NCBI RefSeq assembly: GCF_029227915.1 | Contig: NC_079877.1 | Location: 25,447,851-25,511,850, forward strand | Source: Hydractinia symbiolongicarpus | Lineage: Eukaryota; Cnidaria; Hydrozoa; Anthoathecata; Hydractiniidae | Direction: 5' to 3' | Length of the DNA stretch: 64,000 nucleotides | Program-made: the position numbers and the translations under genes | Notes under the pieces: model-generated | Seen by the model: only the letters and a program-made list of their open reading frames with translations | What the model was told of the DNA's origin: nothing | Databases searched by the model: none | In this document: positions 24,317 to 35,764 of the stretch, one piece after another | How the letters are laid out: each line of letters begins with the position of its first letter | Numbering within the stretch: the stretch's first letter is position 1

Positions 24317-27300
24317 TATTTATTTATTTATTTATTTATTTATTTATTTCCTTATTTAAAGTCAATTTTACAGTAGTTAAAAAAGAAAAACTAATTTAAA
24401 TCGACTAAAAAACAAAACAAAAAAAGAAAAGAAAATCGCATAATAATGCTCAACAAAATCTCAGCACTGGGTTACATCTTGGAGGTTACATATTTTGCAT
24501 GAGCGATCAGTACCCTTCCAGGAACGTATGGGACGACCAAAAATGCAAAGCGAAGGAGAGTTTTTGACGGAAGATGGGACAGATAACCATAAAAATCCTG
24601 TACGATTAGCAAGACTATTTAAACCATATGATAGTGTGCGGTAAGTCGAGCGCTTTACCAGAATAAAATTTCGTAAGTTATAATTATTTTCTCTAATGCA
24701 AAAAATTTCATACATATAACGAGGCGATATTCCGTTTAAAAATTTATATAATTCTTTCATAAGATTTGTTAAGTTAATAACGTGGATGGAACTACTATTT
24801 GATTAACTAAGAAAGACCCTCAAAACTAGATATGTCATCACTATTAATTATGCGTAGACAACGTTCATGTATACGACTGTATACTTATTAGCTACGCATC
24901 GACAAAACATCCATACCAAAGGACAATAGGAGAACTAAGAAAAAATAAAGGTATTAAAAAGAAGTTTCCTCTTTCTTGGAGAAATATACGAAGAAATTCT
25001 CTGAAGGACGTTAAGCTTCCTACTGGCTTTAGAACAAATGTTTCTAATGTGTGCGGCAAATTTTAGTTTTGTATCAATCGTAATACCGAGCAATTCAACT
25101 GTCGAACTCCACTTAATAGTCTGACCTTCAAAAGAAATAAAATTGTCGATACTTCCCAACGTAATATATTGATATTTATTTAAATTTACGAAAAGAAAGT
25201 TTTCATTAATCCAATTATGTAATATAGATAAATCTGTGAGTAAAATTGATTAAACTTTATCTACGGTATTGCTGCAAGCACATAAAGTATTATCGTCAGC
25301 AAAATTACAAATTTGTGAATGTGAGATGAACCAAAATAAATCATTGATAGAGATATTAAAAAATGGAGGACCTAGAATGGATCCTTGAGGAACTCCAACA
25401 AGAAGAGGACGCCAAGTACTAACAACAGAGTTTATTCTGGTTCGTTGAAAACGGTTGCTAAGATAAGAATAAATGAAATGCAAAGCACTTTTAGCAAAAC
25501 CATAGGCATGAAGCTTCGCAATAAGTAGGCTATGATTAATCGTATCAAAGGCCTTTGAAAGGTCCATTAGAACTGCCCCAACAACACCCTTATTGTTTAG
25601 TGTTCCATTTCTCAATCATTTTTACAAGTGCATACTGGGTATTGTAACCTTTTCTGAATCCTGGACTCAGTTTATTAGCCATAAAGTTATTTACCTGTTT
25701 GAGAACAAGCCTTTCAAAAACCCTTGATAGATTATAGAGTAAGCTTACAGGTCTATATTTTTGCTTGTCATTAAGATCCCCTTTTTTGTAAATAGGTATA
25801 ACCCCAGCTAGTTTCAGCTCATCAGAAAAAATACAATTTTCAAAACAAAAATTTATAATAAAAGTGAGATAGGGAATTATTATGTCAATGCATAACTTAA
25901 GTAAATAAAGAGGAAAATCATTAACAGGAGAAGACTTTTTCGAGTCCATATCACGTATTTACATCATTTTGAGAAACAGGCTTGAATTGAATCATTTCTG
26001 TGACTTCTACACGTTTCCAAATTTCGATTACGCTCAGGTGATTTTCGTGTGCTTTTATTGCATCTTCTACAGAGTTGATATTCGCTTCGTTTGCATTTGC
26101 TTTAGTGGGTAATGAGGATATAATATCTGCAAAATAGTGATGAATACTTCACAGACATCTTTATTCTTTTTGACGATTTCTTCATTTTCAATGAGAGATA
26201 TCTTATGCGAGTGATGAGACACATTTGAAAATAAGGGTTTCGTTGACTTCCAGAATTATTTGCTATCAGCTATGTTAGACGTATCTAAATTTTCATAATA
26301 TTTGCGTTTTATAGAACGTAGTAGATTTAAAGAGTAGTTCCTTTGTCTTGAAATTTTAGCCAACTCTCAGGAGATGGGTTTTTATTGTATTTGTGACGTA
26401 ATTTTGATCTTTGCGTGATCGCCTTTCTTAATTTCTTGGTTATAAACGGTGCATGGTTAAATCGCAAATAATTTTTCTTTAGTGGGGAAAAAGGAGTCTA
26501 ATGTGTTTATTAGGCATAGATGTAATGAATTGTAATTTTGATTTTCTGAGCAATGAATACGCAAGTTAGATTCCAAAGTCTTTTTAAACTCCATTACATT
26601 AATTTTCTTTAAATTACGGTAATATTTAACATGAGCATCATAATTGACAACAGATAATTTCATCACAGTACACACAAATACATGCCAGTCAGATATCCCT
26701 GTTTCGATGGTCGAGCTATTTTTAAAACACATTTGTTGATTTGTTAGAATTAAGTCGATACAGGTAGGTAAATTCGCAGAATTGAAACAAGTTGGCGATT
26801 TTATATAACTTTTCGTATAAAGTCATAAATTCATCAAGCGTCGTATTAGCAACTTCCATGTTAAAATCACCCATAACAATAAAATGATCGTAAGCACTAA
26901 GATACACATTAAGAGCTTTACCGATTTGAGTAAGGAAATAGCGATTATAGATTAGGTGGTTTGTAGCATTAGATAAGTTACACGAATCCGAGCCATCACT
27001 TATTGAAAGATTTTTTTATGTCGCAATGAAGTCAATCTTCAATAAATTGCTGAAAATTTTGAGACAGTAATAACGTTCCTTTTATGTTTAAGTGCAGTCG
27101 ACTGCGGTTCAAATGTTCTTTAGGGTTACTATTGCTATTGTCAATGAAACCGATATTTCTATCATTAAAGAAGTTTTGCAAGCGGTTGTTTACAATTAAC
27201 ACTTTCTCATTTGCGCTACTATAGTCACTGCGTTGTACCAAACCTGATATAATCACATTGTTTGAGACAGTAATAACGTTCCTTTTATGTTTAAGTGCAG

Positions 27301-28210
27301 TCGACTGCGGTTCAAATGTTCTTTAGGGTTACTATTGCTATTGTCAATGAAACCGATATTTCTATCATTAAAGAAGTTTTGCAAGCGGTTGTTTACAATT
27401 AACACTTTCTCATTTGCGCTACTATAGTCACTGCGTTGTACCAAACCTGATATAATCACATTGTTCTTATCTGTATTTAGATCAAGGGTTAAGTTTAAAA
27501 TGTTGTTTGCGATCTCATGTGGCTTTGATTTATGTACGTCATTTGTATCACAGTGTAGAATTATATTGTCAGGGGACATGTCCACAGTAGGAATCATATA
27601 ACTTTTCATACATTTTGTCGTCGCTCCAGAAAACGACTTGACAACAACTTTATGTTCAGTTTCCAACCCTTTACTTCCTTTGTCAAAGAGTCTCCAATAA
27701 TTTGCGTTACTTTCTTTCGATCTTTGTAGCATTGTGTTTTCCACTGCGTAATGTTGAGACTTCGTCGAACTTCCCTTGGATCGCTAATAGATTCATCAAT
27801 AAGTGAATGAGCAATTTGAATATCGTGAGTAAATGATGATGATTCTTTATTACTGCGACTTGTTTTCACAGGATCCTTAGGGAAATTGAAATTTTCATCA
27901 AGTCTGTTATTATCTTGTGAAATTTTGGTAACCGTCACGGGTAGTGATTTTGTCGTTGCGTTTACTCAAATATTTATTAGATTATTTTTATTTCTGATTT
28001 CCTCTTTCAAAAACGAAATGCGGTCTTCTAGAACATTTATCAGTTTAATATTGACCCTGTCCGGAGAGTCTAATACTCGAGGCGAAGATTCAAGTGCTTC
28101 CGCTACCACACTACGCACATGCATTTTTAATTTGTCTAAGATCTCAACTTTAGAATACATTTTATCGATAAACAATTCATCACTTTTTTTATTCTTCCCA
28201 TTAGTCATTG
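24317..28210 (-). mobile_element. CR1/L2-type LINE, nearly full length, degenerate
   Basis: Reading right to left: ORF1 at about 28208-27032 has an N-terminal coiled-coil-like segment (DKLKMHVRSVV, LEDRISFLKEEI) and an SGNH/esterase-like domain (IIGDSLTKEVKGW, HCDTNDV, RLHLNIKG). ORF2 begins with only the C-terminal half of the endonuclease (FIVMGDFN near 26870, GISDWH near 26700). Reverse transcriptase follows, with [30 protein letters not shown] and NFADDNT (the FADD form of YxDD) at 25949-25250, then LLGITID and a C-terminal region ending near 24461. The 3' end carries a TTTA repeat on the plus strand (24318-24350). Frameshifts, stops, loss of about 100 endonuclease codons and a 203-bp duplication in ORF1 show that it is inactive. 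Confidence 0.88.
27061..27465. repeat. 203-bp tandem duplication inside LINE ORF1
   Basis: The segment starting GAGACAGTAATAACGTTCCT occurs at 27061 and again at 27264. The two copies are identical over about 202 bases. The 203-bp period is not a multiple of three, so it breaks the ORF1 frame. Confidence 0.93.
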
Positions 28211-28769
28211 TTGAGGTATCTGTTTGTAAACATAGAGGATTATTTAGAAATCCTTCATGACTTTGTTCAGATTCAATAATAACTATAACTCCTCAAGCGT
28301 CCGTATTCGGCGGCTTCTTCTACAATACGAGTGAATGCTTTCAGCCAGTGCGCATTTTTAGGTGTAATGTCCTTTTAAAAATAACTTTCTGGTAACTTCG
28401 GGTTAAATAAAAACACAAACTAGTGTATTGAGAAAACATAAGGATATGACCTCTGTCTGGGATGACACAAGCAACAGTCCGTCAGCTAAAATACTCAAAC
28501 AATTTTTTTTACGATTTGCTAGCAAAATCAAAGCTGGAACTTGACTTAAAATAAAATTGGATAGGATAGAGAATTTAAATGAATTGACTGGCAGTGGAAA
28601 GTCACTAGGTATTATTTTTAACAACGTGATTATACGAACAAGACTTAGAATTTTTGTGATCTTGTTCCCAGGCATTTTTCATCAGGCGTGAAATATTTCA
28701 TTACAGTTATTAACTTTTTAGGCTACAAAAAGCTGTGGAAAATCACGAAGGAAAACAGAATACCAGCCA

Positions 28770-29105
28770 AAAGGTCATCTGTCATTAAAATTTTAAGAGA
28801 TTTTGATCCAGTAGGAGTTAAAAGTCGCGCAAAGAACGGCTGAGGCGCCGAATCTACAGTGTATTTGAACCAGACTTTTTATGGCATTTTGACGGCCATG
28901 ACAAACTAAAACCTTGCGGTTACGATTAATTTGCCTTGAAGTTATACCTACAAATAAACGACCAGAAGTTGTTGTCAACTATTTCTTAAAAGCTGTAACC
29001 CAGCTGAACAGACTACTAGAATTTCCACGGTATTTCGGATATTTCCTGACCATGGGAAAAAAAGTGAAAATTTTGCAGGCTACCGGTTGCAGGGCACTGG
29101 CCAAG
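28770..29105 (+). pseudogene. Integrase-core-like transposase fragment
   Basis: Reading across frames on the plus strand gives LRDFDPVGVKSRAK, then RRRIYSVFEPDFLWHFDGHD with KLKPCG, then RLICLEVIPTNKRPEVVVNY. This order (DPxGV, WHxDGxDKL, WLEVxxTNxxPxVV) matches a widespread animal transposon protein with an rve-like integrase core. At least two frameshifts and a small deletion lie between the blocks. Most of the catalytic domain is absent. The family call is from motif memory. Confidence 0.6.
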
Positions 29106-29371
29106 CGATGATATTTGCCAATTTCGATAAAGAGCTAAAAAAACGGACAAGTTCTCAGATATTATGTCCAGGGTTGTAGCTACTATAGGTCCACTAAATC
29201 AATAAGATAGATAATGCCTTTTAGGAAATTTCTCTACCTTAAAAACAGCAGCTTTAAGATGAACAAATAATATCTTGTTTTGACTAAAAAAAACACGATG
29301 CAAAGTCGAAGGTAATTGAAATTGAAATAGCAGACATCAATATTAATTGGTTAATTATTTATTAGCACTTC

Positions 29372-29465
29372 CAACCTCGATCCCAGCACCTGTTGTCTCT
29401 GTTTATACATCAGACGGCTAGAAGCGCAGCGCGGATGAGAGACAAAAGGCCCCGGGGAAGAGGTT
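29372..29465. mobile_element. CTCGTCCCCAG-family MITE
   Basis: CAACCTCGATCCCAGCACCT on the left, and CCCCGGGGAAGAGGTT on the right, inverted. Target duplication degraded or absent. A further relic with the variant ends TTCTTGTACCCAG / CTGGGGACGAGAAT lies at about 29819-29874. Confidence 0.6.
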
Positions 29466-30424
29466 CATTAGAATTAGTATACTAGTTATAGAAAGCATCT
29501 GGGTCTTTATCTATCTTTCAAGTCAGCGATAGGAGAGGATAATTTTTTATATTTATTGTGATGTTGTGTTCAGAAAGCTACAGTGATCTTTATTCTTTGT
29601 ACAAACCTGGAGGAAAAGAAGACACAAGAAGAAACACATTTTTTCTGTATTGTTATAATTCTATAATATTCACATAAAAAAATGATACATTGTGTCCTTT
29701 TTCTGTTCGAAACAGTAGAAAAATCAAAAACAATTAGGAATGAAGTTGTATAATGTTGAAATAAATTCGCCTTGTTTTCGAATACTCATATCATAATATA
29801 ATGTATACCTACACCATTCTTGTACCCAGAGCTCTTTGAGATAACCCTTAAGAGCACTGGGGACGAGAATGTGCTTGCGCCAGTCTAACATAATTGTACA
29901 AACTTGTGATGGTAAAAATTAAATAACAACTTAATTAGAAAGTGCTTAAATAATCTCGTTGGTGTACAAATAAAATTACAAACAAAACAAACAAACAAAA
30001 AATGTAAAAAATCTCATTCTTGCCAAATAAAATTGGGCGTCAAATTTTTGGTGTTTTTTTTTTAAATTAATTAATTACAATTTAACCGTATTACGGTCGG
30101 AATTTTGGGGCTCAATTCGTGGTGCGGGGTGGGGCTATGCATCTTTTAAAGGGGAAGACAAGTGAGCATGAAATTTTGCTTTATGTTTATGTGCTGCAGT
30201 TTTTTAAAATAAATTGAATGTAACTTTCGAAATTATTGCACAAAACTTGATAAAATATGAAGTTTTCACATATATAACAATTAATTTCATGCAAAATTTT
30301 GACATTTATATTTCTAATAGGTACTTACAAAAAAGTCATCCATTTTACGAACCTTAATAGTTTATAATTTAATAAAAAACCTTCTGACCGCACACCCTTC
30401 CCGTTCAACAACTGGTTTAAATGT

Positions 30425-32991
30425 TTAGTCGAAAAAAACAGCGTATATATCCGCGCATGAACTCCCGTTGTTGTTCTCTTCTGAGAAGTTCCGTAAATCT
30501 TGGGAGTACCAGATTCTTAACTCCTCTCCAGCTTTTACTTGTTTATCCAATGTGATGAATGATGAATTACCATTAAATCCAGGAATCTTGTTGTGTTCTT
30601 TCTTCTTGCCTTCTGGCATTATAATTTGATCTTCACTATTAGTTATGACAATAAAAATATTTTTTGGATTCTCCCACCCACATCCCCAACGTGTCAAAGC
30701 TTTCTTTGGATTGCATGATACTAAGCCACGCATATGTTTGAGCTTGAGCGCGGCAAGTTTGCCATTATGTGTTATTTTAAACTTACCAAACTGATCATTT
30801 TTTGTCCCAAAGCAGATGTTAGTTGCTTGTAACTTCCAATCTTTTGCTAAATATTTTTATGACATTAATTAAAAATCTCGTCCCTAGACTTCTTCGAGAA
30901 AAAGTCCTGGGAACGAAAATAATCAATAAAAAAAGAAGACGTCAGTTGTTTGTAAATTCTAATTACATCTTAAATATTTTTAAGATATCAATTACCATTC
31001 TCGTCCCCAGCTCTTTTTAAAAAAACGAGAATGATCAATTACGTTTCCACTTGAATAGTGGAGTATAGAATAGTTCTTTGAATTTGACTTTGGTTACAAC
31101 AAGAAGACTACGTACAACAAGTATTTTTATCCAAATCATTTACGCTGTATTTTTTTCTGTCTAAGTCGTAAAAAGTATCCCAGACTGACTGGAAAAAAAT
31201 TATAAATTCACTATTGCATAAAACTGATATTTGATTATCTTAATAAAAAAACACTGCAGCGACCTTAAAAGGAATTTGGTTCTAAAAATCTCATTTGGAT
31301 AAAATCATTCTTACCCACTTTTAGATTCATATATACTGAGTAGTGTAGTAAGTAGTGGATACATTTTCTCCGTATACAAGTCTTAACACTAAAGGCGGGT
31401 TTCCACTTTCACTATTTTGATTCAAACAATTTCGTTTAAGTAAAAATCCACCTTTATCAAACGTGGTTAATCTTATTGATAAGAGCAAATCTTGATCCGC
31501 GCCCTTTGAAATTGGCCACTGTTCTCCAATATTGTTCCATGATTATGCCCAGCAGAAGGCGTTTGCGTATATCGATAAGAAAATGTATCAACCTCCTCCC
31601 AGGGCACATTTTTATTTTTTTAGCAATCTGTGATATCGTCGAGGCCACAAAGACAAAAAAAAAAAACCCTGGGGACTAGGTTGTGATTACAATCTCTACT
31701 AACCTTTATACTTGCATTTGTACTGTCGGGCATCACATGTGTCTTCGCATTGTCCATATTGACATGGCTTGTGTTTTTCACAATAAAGTCCAAGCTAAAC
31801 ATGAATTGACGTATTTATTAATTTTGTAATGAAAAGAAATTGTAATCTCTTTAATAACAACCGTATGACGTCTTTATGTGCGCAAGAAAAAAAATCGTGT
31901 AACAAAAACACGAAAAGGAATAAATAAATAACGAGCGAACACGCGGATTTATCCACGGGTTACCGACTAGTCCCTATACTAATAGCTGTATACGTCTGTT
32001 TGTCATACAAAAAGGTAACCGCAGTAGCGAGACTAGCGAGACGAAATGCGGTAAATAAAGGAAGGACGTACATGTGGATTTATCCGCGACCGCCGACTGT
32101 TAATTTACAAAATGTGCTACTCGAGAATAAAAAAAACTACGGCTCTTTTTAAATAGTACAAATCTATTGATAAAAATTGCAATTTAAAAATTTAACCAAA
32201 TGTTTTTAGTAAACAAATGTCATAATAATTTAAATATTTCGTGTAGATAGAGCTCTTCGAGATAAACCTCGTGATTCATGTCAGAGAGCTTAGAAGATGA
32301 AAATGAAATTGTGTAGAATCTTTTTAGTTCTGTGCATCGTATTAAAAAAATTAAAGCGTTAGATAAATTCGCAAAATTACATTCACCGGAATCTATTGTA
32401 TGACTTTCATTAAGTATAGTTTTAGAAACGTTTGACCACAGTATTTGTTCCCCAATTACCCAATCTCGACCGACCCCAAGTCTTTTTTTCTTTTTTGTCA
32501 CCATTGTCCCAGTGTAATAAAAGAGACAAAAATCCCTGAAATTGAGGGTTTTTTCTCCAAAAGTTTAATTATCTCATTGGCTAAAATCCAAATCCCGTGA
32601 CTTTTTCCAAAAGAATTAGTGTCAAACTAGAAAAACAGTACTGCTCTTATTTAAAACTTACGTTTTTCATTTTGTTATCTGTTTCAACATGCCTCCAACC
32701 TTTCGCTGTCTCTAATGTGACTCCACTCTCGCTATATCGGCTGTGATGCAACATACACAATCGTTCGTCTTCATTGATACTTATACTCTTGCATTTTGGG
32801 TATAATACACATTTGATTGCGCAGTCTTGAAAAGTAGCATCCGAAGTTATAGAATGACGACTACCTTTAAGCTTTTTTCCACAGTAGAATTTAGTCCAAG
32901 CTGCGTCAAGTTTTCCACAATCAGGTAACCTCAAAATCATACCACTACATACAGATACCAGCACCAGTTTTATTACCTGTTTGAAATTCAT
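30425..32991 (-). CDS. Secreted PAN/Apple-EGF protein with extra C-terminal domain
   Basis: Three exons with consistent phases: 32991-32662, 31794-31704 and 30846-30425, encoding 280 residues. Residues 1 to about 20 form a signal peptide (VIKLVLVSVCSGM core). Residues about 25-105 form a PAN/Apple-like domain with Cys pattern FYCGKK, DCAIKCVLYPKCKSI, RLCML. Exon 2 encodes an EGF-like module (YCEKHKPCQYGQCEDTC, YKCKY). Exon 3 encodes a domain of about 140 residues with motifs GKFKITHNGKLAALKL, WGCGWENP, PGFNGNSSF, AGEELRIWYSQDL and a late Cys. I recall this as a module found with PAN/EGF domains in cnidarian extracellular proteins, but cannot name it. A role in extracellular adhesion or binding is inference. 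Introns hold MITEs (30874-30920, 30996-31033, 31589-31683) and Helitron-like ends. Confidence 0.75.
30874..30920. mobile_element. CTCGTCCCCAG-family mini element
   Basis: AATCTCGTCCCTAGACTTC...GTCCTGGGAACGAAAAT, an inverted-repeat hairpin in intron 2 of the PAN/EGF gene. The flanks ATTAATTAA and AATCAATAA look like a decayed target duplication. Confidence 0.55.
30996..31033. mobile_element. 38-bp minimal MITE with perfect 9-bp target duplication
   Basis: CATTCTCGTCCCCAGCTC on the left and ACGAGAATG on the right, flanked by identical ATCAATTAC at 30987-30995 and 31034-31042. It is almost nothing but terminal sequence. Confidence 0.8.
31589..31683. mobile_element. CTCGTCCCCAG-family MITE
   Basis: CAACCTCCTCCCAGGGCACA and the inverted end CCCTGGGGACTAGGTTG, in intron 2 of the PAN/EGF gene. 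No clear target duplication. Confidence 0.65.
31870..32103 (+). mobile_element. Helitron-like 3' end and adjacent second copy
   Basis: The first copy ends at 31970 with a hairpin-like CGCGGATTTATCCACGG, then GTTACCGACTAG followed by host T. A second begins at 31971 with TCCCTATACTAATAGCTGTA and carries the family's TATACGTCTGTTTGTC segment, ending degenerately near 32103. The start of the first copy is uncertain. Both lie in intron 1 of the PAN/EGF gene. Confidence 0.5.
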
Positions 32992-33737
32992 AGTGAAAAA
33001 TTGACTGGACTGTTTACTGCTCGAACGGTCAGAAGTAAATGTTCCTTTTTTGTTAAAATACTTTTAACTCTTTAACCAATATGTCGTGTCTATTTTCATT
33101 ACCAAAATCACCACCGCGAAATGTATTAGCAAATGTTTTATTAAATTTATATAAGTATTCATATTTAATGGACTGTATCTTTTTCGGTTTAAATAATGTA
33201 GTGTGACGTCACTAGGGCGTTCGCATGATCTACTTTGAAACAGTTTTTTAAAATTCTAGTTCACGGTTGAAAGGCAACGAAAAAAATAACACGGAAAGTG
33301 TATACCTATTTTTTTCTGAACAAATGCTCCATGAAGCATGCGCATGTGTGTATTTGCATGCGTGGCGTGTTGTTAACGTTCCGCCAGAATATCATAAGCG
33401 TAGGAGGTTGATAAACACCTAAGTTTTTTCTGAGGCAAAATGTACTATTTTTTTAATGATTCGAGGCTGAGATTGTTCGCAGTTATGTTCTTAATTGAGA
33501 ATTTGTAGATATGTATAAACTTGTTAACAGTGAGATACGCTGTTATAAAGGGTTCGAAAAGTAAAAAATTTTAAACATTGTTGGTATTTCTATGCTCATA
33601 GATTGTTGTAAAGACTTTTAAAGTAACACGTTACCTTGTCTAAAAGGTTTCTCTTATCTCTGCCTAATCCTTTTCGTAGAACTTCACTCGCTTAAAAACT
33701 AATTAACTCTCATGATCATTTCATAATCCCTCTTAAT

Positions 33738-33820
33738 CTCCTGGTGTCTTTTTTTTGTACAATTGACGACCAGACAAACGGCACAGCGCTTGAGAGAAAT
33801 AAAGCCTTGGGACGAGGTTG
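33738..33820. mobile_element. CTCGTCCCCAG-family MITE, degenerate left end
   Basis: The left end CTCCTGGTGTC is weak; the right end CTTGGGACGAGGTTG is typical of the family. Confidence 0.45.
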
Positions 33821-34226
33821 AATCTTCTATTTGCTTTCATTGAAACGAAATTGCTACGTGACATTGTACGTGACTATATATATATGACAAGTACGTGACA
33901 TTGCTTCTTATACCGACCGAAATTACGGCATTCACGTTCTTCGTTCTTAATTTCCAAATAACTACGCGAGTGCATGAATTGGCAAAAAAGTTTATTTTGT
34001 TTCCCTAAAAAGTACTGTTAGCAGTTTTGTTAGAAGTAGTGTTTATTTTCATTTCAATGCGAAGTATTAAAATTAAAATTTAATGAATTTTTTAAACTTA
34101 TATAGTTGCATAGTATAATTTGGTCTGAGCTTGACGTCAATCAGTCATGTTATATCTATCAACCTTTTTTTAAATAGATACCGCAGGTTCCGCATTTTCA
34201 GAGTAAAAAAATTGTGGCTTCAATTC

Positions 34227-34304
34227 CACCCTCGTCCCCAGGGTTTTTTTGCCTTTTCGTCATCTCTCATATCAAAAAGACAAACGTTCCTTGGGACGAG
34301 AGTT
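34227..34304. mobile_element. CTCGTCCCCAG-family MITE
   Basis: CACCCTCGTCCCCAGGGTTT on the left, and CCTTGGGACGAGAGTT inverted on the right. Confidence 0.65.
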
Positions 34305-34676
34305 TTATTCAAGGACAGATTCTGTTCAAGTACGGCTTCTGTTGTAGTGCTTAAAAGAAACTTATATTGAAATTTTAAGGAAATTATTTAGTGCGTGTGA
34401 GACTGCCATACCACCAGTAACTCTGAGCCTTGGTGTCAAGTCCGACATCAGCTGGTGGGGTAGGGGAGAAAATTTACAAAGTGGAAAAAAGATGATGATT
34501 AACAAATATATATTTAGAGGGCTATAGAATAAATTGTATCGTACATAATGTAGCGGTTCTTTTATTTCCTTTCACGCAGATTCTATTCCATCATTCGCAA
34601 CTTCTATTGCTACCTACAGTTTAATGACGTCAGTCGTAACTCATAAAGAATGCATAGCCTTGAAAAGTCGCAAATA

Positions 34677-34783
34677 TGGTCTCCAGGGGTTCTTTCCTTT
34701 CAGGCATCGAAGACGGCGGCGAACAAAAACCGTCAAGCGCTAGCGGATTTGACACCAGCCAACAAACCCTGGGGACGATGATG
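34677..34783. mobile_element. CTCGTCCCCAG-family MITE
   Basis: Left TGGTCTCCAGGGGTTC, right AACCCTGGGGACGATGATG, with a GC-richer interior containing an inverted GACGGCGG / CCGTC segment. Confidence 0.5.
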
Positions 34784-35656
34784 TCCACATAAAAATATTT
34801 TAACATTTTTTAATGCTGCCATATATGCTAAATCGTCGTACGGAAACAAAATAACGAAGGTTCACCTGTTTCTTGCTGTAGAATGAAAGCGGATTCAAAC
34901 TTAAGACTTTCAATAAACGCAAAGCGATTCAGATTAATTGTTTGTATGATGTATTGCTTTTATTTCAGCTATCAGAACTTCCATCAGCGGGTGGAAAATT
35001 GCCTGCAGGTCAGAAAGCAGGACAACAGCCCATTTGTAAACTTTTATTTTCTTGGCTAAAAAGTCACGTGACAACACGAATCAATATTGGTTGTTAGACT
35101 AAGGAAAATTTCACGGAAATTTGCTCGTCGTATTGAAGTCGCATTTGCTATTTGGTGCATAAATATTTCGTGTCTCCTTAACACGACTTTTTTCTCGCGC
35201 ACACTAGCCTGTCTCGTGGCTTGCTCACCTCAGAGTGCTATTGTGCTTTTCTAGAGGGAAATTGTTTTTGTTATAGGTAACGCACATTTTTGAGGCAGTG
35301 ATTTTTTAAAATTCACTTGGACGGGAAAATTAAAATGGTAGCAAAGATGACTTTAAATTCCACGCAGCGTCCTTTCAACTATCGTTCGTGATAAAATGTA
35401 ATTTTCACCTGTTTATTTTTTTAACTATTACAAAAAAAAGAAACAAATTGATGAATTTAAGTGGCTAACTGATGACTACAATTGTAAAATATACAAAAAT
35501 ATAATAATATAGAAATTAATGTCCGAAAAATCAATCATAGATAAACATAAAATACATCTATCTGTCCACCAACAAGATACTGTTTATTTCATTTTGATTA
35601 ACATACACGCCCTAATTACGGCTGTCTGTAGGTAACAACTTACTGGATTTATCTGC

Positions 35657-35662
35657 TTTATT
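35657..35662 (-). terminator. Poly(A) signal of PEX19
   Basis: AATAAA on the minus strand, about 100 bases past the PEX19 stop codon. Confidence 0.55.
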
Positions 35663-35764
35663 TTAAGACCAAGATTAGCTTTGCTATTTCGTTTTTCTTT
35701 CAACGGTCAGCATTCCTATCTGCTCTTGTTCCCACGATAATAAGAAGGCGTCCAAACGCTTCTT

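Noticed and set aside
28403-28675. 90-codon hydrophobic minus-strand frame
   Set aside because: Leu/Ile-rich composition without domain, next to degraded transposon DNA; probably chance.
32220-32504. 94-codon minus-strand frame
   Set aside because: It lies in intron 1 of the PAN/EGF gene, has no splice context in phase and no recognised domain; possibly a transposon relic.
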